Part shown: in pieces, positions 34,415 to 44,917 of the stretch | Layout of the letters: each line of letters opens with the position of its first letter | Numbering within the stretch: position 1 is the stretch's first letter | Assembly (NCBI RefSeq): GCF_002105155.1 | Contig: NW_019028983.1 | Coordinates: 248,001-312,000 of the forward strand | Reading direction: 5' to 3' | Length of the DNA: 64,000 nucleotides | Origin: Lobosporangium transversale | Taxonomy: Eukaryota; Mortierellomycota; Mortierellomycetes; Mortierellales; Mortierellaceae | Notes under the pieces: generated by a model | The model's database searches: none | The model's input: the letters and a program-made list of their open reading frames with translations, nothing else | What the model was told of the DNA's origin: nothing | Translations under genes and position numbers: made by a program

Positions 34415-34791
34415 ATGACGCCTATTCATTTACCTAAATATGTATTTCCTTTCAATTTATTTATTTCCTATCATCCTATTTTCTACCATTTTTAAATAGT
34501 ATTTAAGTAGCTTTTTCCTTCACTGCAAAAACGGCATCTCTCTTCTTATTATCGATGCCCTTTTGCAGGTGAGTTTATCTTCATTATTCTCATTATGAAT
34601 TCTCAGAAAATTAGCAGTTATTAAAGATCTCTCTTCTTATTATCGATGCCCTTTTGCAGCATCCTCAAAATCATTCAAAGCATTACTTAGGATCACTATC
34701 ATATCCCAAAACCACGAGGCTCTTGCCCAATTCTTCATTTTTCATCATTACCTACTAGTTTCCAGAGATCACTAGTAGATGCTCTACGACA
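34407..34791 (+). repeat. Element A 3' LTR
   Basis: 385 bases, preceded by GGAGGGG, one base different from the 5' LTR. It carries the same 33-bp repeats and intron-like segment. Confidence 0.95.
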
Positions 34792-34805
34792 AACGAATAT
34801 CTAAT

Positions 34806-34877
34806 TCCTAGTTGGTCCAGTGGTCAGGATTTGTCGCTCTCACCGACAAGGCCCGGGTTCGATCCCCGGACTGGGAA
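34806..34877 (+). tRNA. tRNA-Glu (anticodon CTC)
   Basis: 72 bases fold as a full cloverleaf. Acceptor TCCTAGT pairs with ACTGGGA (one G-T pair) plus discriminator A; anticodon loop CTCTCAC has CTC; box B is GGGTTCGATCC; CCA is not encoded. A T4 run follows within a few bases (cctttt), suiting RNA polymerase III termination. Element A ends 14 bases upstream. Confidence 0.95.
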
Positions 34878-35447
34878 TACCTTTTGCTCTGGCTTTTTTT
34901 GCGTAGAATGCACTGTTTGATTTAACTCGTACGTACAAAGCTTATCATAGAGAGATGGGGAGGATGGGAAAGGTGAGAGTGACAAGGAGGGATGTGACAA
35001 AAGACTATCATTTTTGTTGAAATCAAAGCTAACATGAATAACTTACTCGTAGAAGAACGGATCTCTGGAGGCAGAACTCAAAGGTGTCAATGCGCAAAAA
35101 TGCTCCTGAGAAATTAGCTTCCTAATTAACGGTTTTGTCCTACGAAATTCGCATATCAATTTGCTCGAGTTCACAATCTTTGAGCCTTCTGCCGCCTTCC
35201 CAACCACCGCTTTCTATTAGCTTTTTTTTAAATGAAATGTTTGCATCCATGTAGGTAAGAGAGGAAGAACCTTGGTCGCTGTTGGGAAGGTCAAACAGTG
35301 GCTCTGTAATCTGAGAAGAGCACTGACAATCCATTAGGAGCAGGTTAAAGTATTAAGGATCAGATTTTATTTTTTATTTTTTCTTTTTTTTAGAATCCGA
35401 TTATTAGATCAGTTACTTTCGAAATCAATTGAGAACCGACATTCACC
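34878..35447. other. Intergenic with a possible short minus-strand gene at 35140-35334
   Basis: A minus-strand frame at 35334-35140 (64 codons, MDCQCSSQITEPLFDLPNSD, later KKKLIESGGWEGGRRLKDC) has balanced composition and may be an exon. A second open stretch nearer the tRNA reads EHFCALTPLSSASRDPFFYE after a TTTCTCAG acceptor, but phases do not join. The KLIESG...RLK segment faintly recalls ENY2/Sus1; I do not claim this. Confidence 0.3.
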
Positions 35448-36317
35448 ATGGCATCATGCAGACAACTGTACCGACTGAATCTCAAATCATCATTATACGA
35501 ACTCTCAGGCCTCGCCGGTAAACATGGGTGCCAAAACTTACATTTCAAAAACACTACAGCGTCTTCTTCTCAGCTACGATGGTCCCCTCCAGGAACAAAG
35601 AATACAGTCAACACATGGTCCAACTTTTGTCAGCAACACCGCACTTCAGTAGCTATCCCTCGCCTTGTAGGCTACCAATTATATCGTAAGAACCACACAC
35701 AAGCAACAGCCGCTCCCGTAGAAGCGGATCAAGATCCATCACCCCCACCTTTTCCTATTCCGAAGCGAAAGCCGATCTTATACATTCCTCCAGGGCCTTC
35801 ACCACCAGGTCGGAAGCACCAGACTTTGACTCTCTATACCATCACACCCATACCAACATCTAGATTAGAAGATCTTCGGGAAGAGATCTTCCTTCAGTTG
35901 GTCAAATTCGATATTACTGGGCGTATATATCTGGCAAAGGATGGAATCAATCTTCATTTGTGCTGTCCGGTAGAGCATGTCAAGGATCTTCAATCATCAT
36001 TGAAAGATCTCGTTTTGGATCGATTCGGTAAAGGCCCTGATGGAGCTATCTGGAATTTTTCATGTGAAGAGTCGGGGGACCGAGTGTTTAGGAAGCTCAA
36101 GGTAGCAGTTAAAAAGCAGCTAGTCGCAGATGGTCGATTAGGTACTTGGGATGTTCAGGATTCAACACCTCCACAGTACCTGGAGCCCGAGAAGTTTCAT
36201 GCACATTTGGATAAAGTTGGAGGCAATGCACTGCTGGTCGATATGCGAAATCATTTCGAAAAGTAAGTGATTCACTCAATTAACTCTCACATCGGTGTAA
36301 TCCATGAATAGTCGTTT

Positions 36318-36356
<39 letters not shown>

Positions 36357-37048
36357 ACAGTTTTCTCACTTTTTTTTTGTGTATGTTGAACTTGTTGCAG
36401 TGAGGTAGGGACATTTAAAGGTGCAGTCAAAATGGATTGCAATACATTCAAGCAAAACATGGATCTGTTAGATGAACTTCTGGAAGGAAGGGACAAGAAT
36501 AAAGAGGTCTTGATGGTCTGTACTGGCGGCATCCGTTGTAGCATTTCGGGACGATACCTTAGGCAGAAAGGATTCACTGATGTCAAAATGGCAAGTATAT
36601 TTAAATCCGCTCCATTTACTTAAGACTTGAAATTATTCATCAAATGATATTTCCTTCATACTATTTTTTTATTTACTTTTTCTTTCATTTTTATGCGTAG
36701 CTTAAAGGGGGCATCACCAGCTACGGGCACTATATCAAATCAAACCCACATTTAAAGTCCCATTTTCTAGGCAAAAACTTTACATTTGATGGCAGACGAG
36801 GCGAACGTATCACCGAAGATGTGATCAGTACTTGCCATCAATGCCATACACCCCATGATGACATCACGAACTGCGCCAATATTCGTTGCCACCTTTTGTT
36901 TATTCAGTGCCCAAATTGTCGCGCAAAATGGAAGAATACTTGCGGACCTGAATGTCATCATGCAATTGAGACAGGAACAGGCCCTGCTCTATCGAAGCCA
37001 TATGATTACCATGCACAAGTTCGGCCAGGATCACTTTTGACATCCTAG
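35448..37048 (+). CDS. TrhO/UPF0176-type rhodanese protein (tRNA uridine-34 hydroxylase family)
   Basis: Three exons: 35448-36262, 36401-36590 and 36701-37048, 450 residues. Residues 125-235 form the N-terminal UPF0176 domain (LYTITPIPTSRLEDLREEI, GRIYLAKDGINLHL). A rhodanese domain follows with LLVDMRNHFE, GAVKMDC and the active-site loop VCTGGIRC, Cys312 being the likely catalytic residue. The C-terminal tail has several CxxC pairs (CHQCH, CPNC) that could bind zinc. Bacterial TrhO makes 5-hydroxyuridine at the tRNA wobble position. The basic N-terminal 100 residues could be an organelle-targeting leader, which is inference. The second intron begins with GC instead of GT, the only donor that keeps the family sequence KMLKGGITSYG in frame. 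ATG is in a good context (caccATGG). Confidence 0.88.
36319..36352 (+). repeat. A34 homopolymer within TrhO intron 1
   Basis: Uninterrupted run of 34 A in the sense strand of an intron, one of the longest of about 25 such tracts in the window. Confidence 0.9.
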
Positions 37049-37182
37049 ATATGCAAAAAAGTTACATGGATGCATCTCTCTTCAAGTTGAAAAAATAAAA
37101 AAAAATAAAAAAAATAAAAAAGGTGTAGGATTACATATCACTACATATATATACTATATTAAGTTCGAGGGTAAATTAAAGC

Positions 37183-38267
37183 CTATTCCTCTATCATCTC
37201 CTTCTGCTCTAATCTCAAGATAAACTCCATCTCATCATCAGACACTGGCTGCACGGACAATCGCCCTCTGTTGAGCAGTTTCATGTTGCAAAGTTCCTTG
37301 TCCTTGTACTGCTGGAGCTCTTTTAACGTTAGTATCCTCTTAAGCTTGCGTTCAAACTTGACATCAACCATGAACCACCGAGGATCATCCTTAGAGGATT
37401 TCTCGTCATAATACTCGTGCTTGGGGTCTAGAGCCGTATGATCTGGATAAGCTTCTTGAGCAATCCTGGCTAAAGCTATTTTTTTTTTAATAAGAAATAA
37501 TAATAATAATAGTAATAATAAAATAAAAAAAAGATGAAGAAGGTTGAACAATGGAAAAGAGGGGTTGTACGAAGAGAGAAAAAAGAGAAAAGAGGAAAGA
37601 GAGTGCTATCCCCATCTTACCAACAATGCCTGGCTCTTTAGTATTTGAATGGTAAAACAATACCCTGTCTCCAACCTTCATACTATTTTTCATTAGATTC
37701 TTGGCTTCATGATTTCTCTATTGGATTGAATCGAGTAAATACACTCATTCAGTGGCTAATAGGTAGTCCGAGACGTAGCGTATGAGGAGTGTTTTATGTA
37801 ACGATAGCCTATATTCACTTACGACACCATCCCAATGTGATGTAGAGTTTTCTGATTTGATCAAGTCGTCAATACTAAATGTATCAGGTTCAGATTTCAT
37901 GAGCCAGACACTTGTTCGTGTGCCATTTGCGTTAACACAGGCAGTATCACTCACAGCTTTAGTTGCAGCGGAGTTCTTTTTGGAAGGCTTTGTGGATGCT
38001 TTGACTGGCTCTAGATCTTTATCTGCTGTTGATTTAGTGTGCTTTGTTCTCTTTACAGGCTGAATATTACAAACAGTAGATGGCATGAATGGTTTCGGCT
38101 TAATACAGCGAGCAGATAAACGAATTAAGAACATGTGTAATAAGTAAGAAAAGGGGAAATTAAAGTACTTTTGCAGCCTCTAAGGATGTGGATGTCTGTT
38201 CCGAGGCATCCTCACGTTTCTTTGATCGTGTTTGCATGAGAAGAAAAAGTGTTTCGCGATTGTGCAT
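37183..38267 (-). CDS. EVE-domain protein, THYN1-like
   Basis: Four exons: 38267-38169, 38098-37823, 37717-37621 and 37475-37183, all phases consistent, 254 residues. The EVE domain fills about residues 95-250: [52 protein letters not shown] and [14 protein letters not shown]. These match human THYN1 block by block. EVE domains are PUA-related folds that bind modified bases in DNA or RNA; the cellular role in fungi is not established. The N-terminal 90 residues are basic and K/S/T-rich, suggesting nuclear location. Either of two in-frame ATGs (38267 or 38237) could start it. It is convergent with the TrhO gene, 134 bases apart. Confidence 0.87.
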
Positions 38268-39144
38268 GGTATTTTTTTTTATTACTACCCGATCACCAAT
38301 CACCTGATGGCTAGATATGAATTTAGTGGCGCTGTAGTAAGCTCATCTATGGAGACCTGGATCTAACCAAAAATGAATGATTTTTCCGTCCTTAGGCTCT
38401 TAGTGGTGTGAAATGATCCACCTTTTGTGTGTTAGTTCGTGTCTGTGTGGAGAAGTGGTCTGTGTGTGAAAAAGGAACGCGAAACAAGAAAAAAAAAAAA
38501 CTCGTCTTCAGTTATGGTGGATTATACACAGAGAATGACACATGCCAATGTTGCCATTTGTCTCGCCTCTTTCAGAAATGAGATATATGCAATTGTATGC
38601 AAATCTATGCAGCTGTATTTTATATGTCTATGGCTTTGCTAATCAATTTCTTGACCAAGCAGTTTGTTTGAAAAGTGATAAATGTTGCCAACAGAGTGAG
38701 AATCCTGAAGCAACCAATCCTTTGTGTCAAGCTGGCAATCCAGTACCCGATACTTCCTGTCTGTTAATGGAGGTTCGGTATAAAAAAATGATAGGAGTAT
38801 ACACAGCCTTAAAAGAGAAAGAAAAAAGAAAAAGAAAAAAAGTAATAGTCGGAGCAAGGACAAAGAGAGATTACAACCTTCGCCTTCTGCCCATTTGCTT
38901 ATTTGTTTCAACCCAATTATCCCAAAGAGATGGAAAAAAAAATCTTTTAAACGCACATCATTACCTCATGAATATCTCGAGCAAAACTCCTTCCTTTTCA
39001 CTCTTTCTCTTTCTCCCTGTTATTTTTATCATTACTTCAATCGATTGTTCATTCCAACTGACGTTTATTCATCGTTTCATTGATTCATCTCCTTCCTCTC
39101 CCCTCCTTTCCTCTCCCCTTCCACTCATCATAACTTAACCCTCC
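38268..39144. promoter_or_regulatory. Divergent promoter region
   Basis: Lies between the EVE-domain gene and the four-helix membrane protein gene, which are transcribed away from it. Long pyrimidine tracts precede the second. No gene supported. Confidence 0.55.
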
Positions 39145-40732
39145 ATGGACTTTAAACAAGCTACTCTCAAAAAAGCTACTGTCTCCACATTGCCTCTGTA
39201 TGTTTTTTTTTTTTTTTTTTTTTTTTTTTTCCTCTAATAGTAGACGCTCTTTATACCCGTTCCCTTGGCTCTCTATGACTTTAGCCAACACCATGATGCT
39301 AACCGTTGTCTCCTTTTTTTTTGTTCATAATGCATAATGCAGATGGGCCGAAGTAGAACGGGGCTCGCAGCAACATCAACAGCAACAATCCTCTTCCTCA
39401 CGATTGGAAGAATTACCAGAAGAACATGACCAAATTGCTGTTGATCTCTCACCAGATCATGTTTCAACACCACCTCTGCAACCCTTCTCCAAGGCATCAT
39501 CATCCACTTCTGCTTCCTCAGGAGAACATTCAATTTCAAGTACTCAACCACTCAACAACCATAAAGACGGCGGTAATACTACCAAAACTGCTCACAATGG
39601 CGATCGTAGTGTCGATACCGGTTCATCGTCAGCTCGCGTTACAAAGCCCACTATACCACTTTATTCCACTTCATCAATCAGAGCCAGTCAACAACAGGAC
39701 TGGTCAGTCTTTGCAACTATGAGCAATGTATCTACCATATCTAGCATCCCAAGCAAATATAAAGGAACACTTAGTCCCAATAACACTATCAACTCTGGTG
39801 CTAAAGATTCAAAGTCCACAGAGCCTAACAGTGGCTCTATGCCCACTTTACGGAGCATTCCGCTCAAACTCGACGAGCTCTTCAAGTTTTCTAAACCGGC
39901 TGGGCGTACATCCATTGATGAGGATAGGAATGAAGATAGGATCTGTACTTGTACTTGTCCAGAACACGGACGCACGGGAAACAGTGACGGGATGTTGTCT
40001 GCAAGGACATCAAAACGTCGACAAAAGGAGTGTAGAGAAAATATGCGTGGCTATCCTTCGGGTCAATGTACATCAACAACGCCTCCTGAGCATACAAGCT
40101 GGGACGAAAAGGGAGCAGAGTTACCGCTTACTCATGAGCTAAGCACAGCCGCCAAGAACACAGCTTTCAATATTGAGGCCATGAAGGCTTTCCTGAACTC
40201 ACCCTTGTTCTCTAATATCCTGAAGTCCTTGACAATCATTGCTGCAGTCTCTCTTTTCGCAATTGCTTTGGATGCGATCGTTATTTTGGTCAAAACACCC
40301 GAGCAAGAGACACATTTTTCAAATGACAATACTGCCTTAATTATCACCGTGATTTTGTCCCTGATGACGATCGCCTATTCATGCTTTACCATTTTCTTGG
40401 AATCTAGACGTCCACCTGAAGGATTGGATTCATCTAGTTCAAAACCACTGTTCGTCATTTTCTCGGAGATCATTGCCTCTATAATCTGGGCCCAAATTTT
40501 GAGCATAACAATCTATATCTACATCTGGACCTATGGATGTACTGCCGCGGGTGAACGTCAATTACAGAGGCTTTGGAAGCAGGATTTTGCAGATCAGCAT
40601 TTATCGGGCATGCTATGCCGGCGACATGGTGCTATGGTCGGCTTGGAGCTTTTGTTAGTTCTGTTGCTTATTTTCAACTTCTACACACATCTGGCCCTAA
40701 ACTTCAAGTTCATCCGTGCTGTCTCTTATTAA
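39145..40732 (+). CDS. Four-helix membrane protein with long disordered N-terminus
   Basis: Two exons: 39145-39197 (MDFKQATLKKATVSTLPL) and 39343-40732, joined in phase 2, 480 residues. Residues 20-340 are polar, S/T/P-rich and without a recognised domain, including a cysteine cluster (ICTCTCPEHG). The C-terminal third has four hydrophobic helices: SLTIIAAVSLFAIALDAIVI, ALIITVILSLMTIAYSCF, FVIFSEIIASIIWAQILSIT and GLELLLVLLLIFNFYTHLAL. That layout resembles MARVEL-like tetraspan proteins, but there is no diagnostic motif. Role unknown. A T-rich intron with T28 lies between the exons. Confidence 0.7.
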
Positions 40733-40892
40733 ATTTTCAATGATGTATAATACTATAGTTTGATGTCCTCAACTAATAAGCGACGGACTATTTTTTTTCT
40801 CTAATTTCTCAGTTTAAAAATGCTGAAATTATGTGCGCGTGTGCAAATGTGTATGTGATGATTTAGAATGTGGTATTGTAAGGCAGATCAAT

Positions 40893-43800
40893 TTAACTAG
40901 ATGAAGTACTTGATTGTATGGGTTGGATAGGGTCCGTCAACTGACACCAACGTAGACGACATTGCCAAGCAGTTTTTCCTGGGAAAAAGCGAGAGGCGGC
41001 AACCCATTCCCGCATTCCTATGCGCTTAACTACCTCCTTTAAATCTTCATCCTCCTCCGGCGTCCATTGGGTATATAAAAGTTGATATTTGTATGAAGAC
41101 TCCCAAACACGGCGACATGGTGCCTTTGTCCAACCCACCAAACTCATGCCAGTGGACTCATTCTTCAAAGATGAAGATGAAGATGAAGATGAAGATGATG
41201 ATGCTGTGGGTGGATCATCAGCTGTTGCGGGAATAGACTTTAGGCTCTCTACAACTTTGTCCCATTGATTCTCTCCGTATTTATCCACCGCATCCATGAT
41301 AGCCATGTACTCACGCAGAGTCACTCGCGTTGCCTTGTCAGACAGTAAAAGATACTTCCGGTGCAATGAAGGAACCGAGCGGTTAGGGAGGTAGAACTTT
41401 CTAATCATCCGGAATCCATTCAATATTGGCTCTGTATCATTTCCAACGGCTGCGTTCACAGATAGCATTGGCGACTCTGTCTCATCCCTCATAATCTGAT
41501 TAAATGTTGGTCCAGTCTCGCGAATGCCCCGTTCCAGCAACAAGATTTCCTCATCAGACCAAGGTTCAGTTTCCATAATCCTGAGAGATCTCCAATGGGT
41601 ATTGCAGCGCTGCGCCGTAGCGCCTCTGCCCACATGACGTGCCACCCATCTCCAGTTAATCCAGTTCACCTGAACGCCACGGGTCCGTAAACGTTGGCGA
41701 ACCAGTTTTTGTAGCTTGACCGATGACTCCTTGTCCCAGGTGAAGGATGGCTCTTTGCTGCGTGCCAAAGCCAGCTCTACACAGTCCTTGTAGAATTTAT
41801 CCTTATCCAGAGTCTCGTCCTCCTGATTCTCAAATGCTTTCTCACGTAATATCCGAGTCTGCTCTCTAAAGTATTGCACACAATCCTCAGTAGTAATCCA
41901 TGTTGATTCTGGCGACAAAGACTGTAAATTACCTTCATCGTCTGCAGAAACAGTATTAATTTTCTGAGAAATCCTCTCAAAGTCCGATCCACACTCAAGC
42001 CAGAGCTTCCAGAACCATGCCTCACGATTGACATCCCACTTGATTACTCCTAGATCTGGTCGCCGAACAGGCATATCCAGGTATTTCCAGTAAGCACGGC
42101 ATTCTTCTGCAGAATGTCGCCCATCCAGTGCTTTTGAAACATCCTCCCACCCACGTGTTCCATGGCGAATGACATGTTGAATCAGAGTTGTTTCCTCTTC
42201 TGCTGACCATGTTTTGCTAACTTCTCTCATTACTGTACTCTTGTCCCAATGTTCTGGAGGTGTGTAAGAGGGCGGTGCAACAGAATGAGGGCCTTTGACT
42301 CTCCTACCAACAGTAACAGAGCCATCTGTGTACGTCTCTCTGCCATCAAGTGCTGCTGCAGTCAACATGGCATCCTGGACACTGTCACTGTCATCGTCAT
42401 CATTGTCGTTGTTGTTCTCATCATCAAAGTCATCATCATCATAATCATGATTTTGATGAGCCGTTTCATCGTTCATTTCTTCGATGATATCATCCTCCAA
42501 GTCGTCAGATCCAACATCATCGTTGTCATCATCAAGAGTGTCATCATCGTCAAATTTATCCATGTTCGCATCTGTGTCGTCATCAAAATCATTATGCATA
42601 GCATCGGCATTGGAGCTTATCGTGGCCAATGGTAGCTTATTTACAGCTGTTTTATCATTAGAGCCTTCTTGCCATGACGCCGCTGGCTGCAGCGTAGATA
42701 AGCCCATGAGCTCTCGATACTTATTCCTACACGCAACGCGATGAAAGCCCAAATAATTGGATACTATTGACCATGGTACTCCTTGATCCACAAAAAATAT
42801 AAGCTTCTCTTGAAGGATTGGTGTCCATGCTCTGGCCTTCAATTTTGGGTCAAGAACGCCATAAAAACGGTCATAGCATTCTTTCACGCTGGAATTAAGA
42901 TATGCTGCAATATCAGTGAATGAAACACCTGACTCGTGGCTGTTGATAATGCACTCGTCTTCTGCTGGAGTCCATATCTTGGATGAAGTGTTGGTTGTAG
43001 TGTTGTATAAGAGATCTTCATTGATAAAGCCCAGTATATCCAATTCTGATTGCCCTGTGGACGATAAAGCCGTATCCAATACTGCAGTAGGACTTTTCGA
43101 GTCAAGAACCGATTCATGTGTGCCATTAACTCGTACGTCGCTTTCATTGTTACTACTTGGTCCTGCGATTTGGATGCCTGTAGTCGCTGTGAGCGGTAAA
43201 CGCCGGTTCGGTAGCAAGTATGCCGGCGAATTAGATGCGTTTAGTGTAAGAGGAGTCCAGCGATTACTAACCATTTTTCTCTTCAAACCACAGTACCGCG
43301 TGTAACAGGACAGTGGGAGCGATCCAAAGACAGATCCAATCTGACGCCAATTCAGTCCACGATCCTTCAGTTCAATGAGCAGCGAGTCCATATGTTCATG
43401 CCATCGATGAAGTCGAACCGTCGATGTGCGAGTTGATTTCGAGGTTTGAGCTCGTGGCTGTGAATGCCTAGCTAGCGCTCGCTTCCTTGCTTCTTCCTGT
43501 TTGGCTTCCAATGCAAGCCTGGGGTTCAACATTCTCCACTTTTCCTGACAGGCTGTTGGAGTCATTAATAGTTCCTCCGAGATAGCACGCCAGGCCTTGC
43601 CCTCTGCAACGTATTTGTTAAGCAGATCTATTTTCCTGGGGGTCCATCCCATATGCAATGATGGGTCCAAGTTCTTTACATATCGCTGCTGGACCGCTAG
43701 TGGGGGAACCCCAACGGCTTCTGCAATCTCTTCCCAGGTATTACCTTCCAACCTCATCTCAACAACCTTATTGTCCATCTCTTGTGACCATTCGAACCTT

Positions 43801-44102
43801 TGATGCATGTGTTTACCGCCTTTCTTTGCTTTTTTCGGAGCGATTGGTGCAATTCTAGAGCTAGTCGCATTGTTGGCATTTTTAGTTGTCGTTGTACTCC
43901 TTGTAGTATTGTTGGTGTACAGTGGCTTTGAAGTTGAATGTATCAGGCGCGTCTGGGGTAATAATGTGGACAGTGGTCTTGCTGTCATTCTTGATCGTCT
44001 TGATGGGACTCTGGAATAATGAGAACAGAGCCGTTGAATAAAATCGTGAGCTGCTAATTTCTTCAGTCCACTACTTTTTTGAACCAATGCTGCACATGCC
44101 AT
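40893..44102 (-). CDS. Multi-repeat Myb/SANT nuclear protein, 1069 residues
   Basis: A single-exon protein with at least nine Myb/SANT-like repeats. N-terminal half, from about residue 100: FEWSQEMDNKVVEMRLEGNT, WTPRKIDLLNKYVAEGKAWR, HRWHEHMDSLLIELKDRGLN, WTPAEDECIINSHESGVSF and WTPILQEKLIFFVDQGVPW. Then an acidic D/E/N-rich stretch of about 80 residues, and further repeats: TWSAEEETTLIQHVIRHGTR, WDVNREAWFWKLWLECG, PWSDEEILLLERGIRETG and QWTPEEDEDLKEVVKRIG, the last being the most canonical Myb repeat. Tandem Myb repeats bind DNA; the count recalls SNAPC4 or other multi-Myb proteins, but assignment is not possible from sequence alone. The first 60 residues are S/R/T-rich. Start chosen as the first ATG, MACAALVQKSS. 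Confidence 0.8.
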   Translation of the reverse strand: MACAALVQKSSGLKKLAAHDFIQRLCSHYSRVPSRRSRMTARPLSTLLPQTRLIHSTSKPLYTNNTTRSTTTTKNANNATSSRIAPIAPKKAKKGGKHMHQRFEWSQEMDNKVVEMRLEGNTWEEIAEAVGVPPLAVQQRYVKNLDPSLHMGWTPRKIDLLNKYVAEGKAWRAISEELLMTPTACQEKWRMLNPRLALEAKQEEARKRALARHSQPRAQTSKSTRTSTVRLHRWHEHMDSLLIELKDRGLNWRQIGSVFGSLPLSCYTRYCGLKRKMVSNRWTPLTLNASNSPAYLLPNRRLPLTATTGIQIAGPSSNNESDVRVNGTHESVLDSKSPTAVLDTALSSTGQSELDILGFINEDLLYNTTTNTSSKIWTPAEDECIINSHESGVSFTDIAAYLNSSVKECYDRFYGVLDPKLKARAWTPILQEKLIFFVDQGVPWSIVSNYLGFHRVACRNKYRELMGLSTLQPAASWQEGSNDKTAVNKLPLATISSNADAMHNDFDDDTDANMDKFDDDDTLDDDNDDVGSDDLEDDIIEEMNDETAHQNHDYDDDDFDDENNNDNDDDDSDSVQDAMLTAAALDGRETYTDGSVTVGRRVKGPHSVAPPSYTPPEHWDKSTVMREVSKTWSAEEETTLIQHVIRHGTRGWEDVSKALDGRHSAEECRAYWKYLDMPVRRPDLGVIKWDVNREAWFWKLWLECGSDFERISQKINTVSADDEGNLQSLSPESTWITTEDCVQYFREQTRILREKAFENQEDETLDKDKFYKDCVELALARSKEPSFTWDKESSVKLQKLVRQRLRTRGVQVNWINWRWVARHVGRGATAQRCNTHWRSLRIMETEPWSDEEILLLERGIRETGPTFNQIMRDETESPMLSVNAAVGNDTEPILNGFRMIRKFYLPNRSVPSLHRKYLLLSDKATRVTLREYMAIMDAVDKYGENQWDKVVESLKSIPATADDPPTASSSSSSSSSSSLKNESTGMSLVGWTKAPCRRVWESSYKYQLLYTQWTPEEDEDLKEVVKRIGMREWVAASRFFPGKTAWQCRLRWCQLTDPIQPIQSSTSSS

Positions 44103-44159
44103 GGTATAAGAATGGTAGCTTCTATTTTTGAGGTAGTTTTAAGAAATGCAAGAAAAATG

Positions 44160-44194
<35 letters not shown>

Positions 44195-44454
44195 GGCACA
44201 TAGTTTTATTCTAAACATAATGGAGTTCCCTTTTGCACCAAATCCTTTCCAAACCTTTGTTGCTATTACTGCCGTTGTGCGTTGTCTGTAGCCGGGTATG
44301 GGTGAACCCTGTAGGACAAGCTGTCGGAATGCAAAGAGATCAGAACTGAGGCTTTGAGTGATCTAAACAACGTTGTTTCATGGATCATGGAATGAAGCTT
44401 GAAATGCCAGTCACAACAGACCGCGAGGATTTACTTGTTCTTTAGTGGGAGTTG

Positions 44455-44880
44455 ATGCTCGTATTGACTATAAAAAGTCCCAATTTCCCCACACGTCCAC
44501 TATTTCGTTGTTATTTTTTGCACACAATCTAGATAATTCAGCATTTGCTTCTTCCTGTTTCCTTTTTTCTTCTGGCAACAAGGAACCACGATGCCATGCA
44601 AGAACCAACCTATCAATCTGCCAATGTGTATTGTTAACTCCTTTTGCTTTGAATTGCGTTGATTCCCCTAGACAGAACATGTACTAACCTTTCCAAAACA
44701 CGTCGATTGCGCTTTAGTAGTAACTACGAGAGTTTAATTTTACTCAATACTCAAAATTACAAAATAATTGCTCGTATCAATCCGAAGGGGCCCAATCTCT
44801 TCCACGCGTCCATCATTTCGCTATTATTCTGTCTAGACAATCCAGCAGATGCTTCATCTCGCTTTATTCTTTTTCTTTCC
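44455..44880. repeat. Two diverged copies of a ~105-bp segment
   Basis: 44458-44570 and 44773-44880 both begin gctcgtat and share blocks such as acgtccactatttcg / gcgtccatcatttcg and tagataattcagcatttgcttc / tagacaatccagcagatgcttc. On the minus strand they encode similar peptides (EEANAELSRLCAKNNNEIVD and DEASAGLSRQNNSEMMDAW), so they may be remnants of a duplicated exon. No intact gene. Confidence 0.5.
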
Positions 44881-44917
44881 TTCTATTTAGCTCCCCCTAT
44901 CTGTAGTTGTAGCAAAG

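Larger units (their letters stand above)
20654..34791 (+). mobile_element. Element A: Ty3-type LTR retrotransposon, split by element B
   Basis: LTRs of 385 bases (20654-21038 and 34407-34791) start TGTCGT and end ACGACA. I see one difference between them (T in cctttt, C in cctttc), so the insertion is recent. Flanks are tacga on the left and aacga on the right, an imperfect 5-bp target duplication. Inside are a primer site, one long gag-pol frame and a purine tract (ggagggg) directly before the 3' LTR. Removing element B and one target copy leaves about 5.7 kb. Domain order protease, RT, RNase H, integrase defines Ty3/Gypsy type. The frame would be intact but for the nested insertion. Confidence 0.95.

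Noticed and set aside
35140-35334. ENY2/Sus1 identity for the short frame
   Set aside because: Resemblance is limited to a few helix residues and the downstream exon does not join in phase.
42249-42635. Plus-strand I/V-rich frame
   Set aside because: Reverse complement of the acidic D/N linker of the SANT protein.
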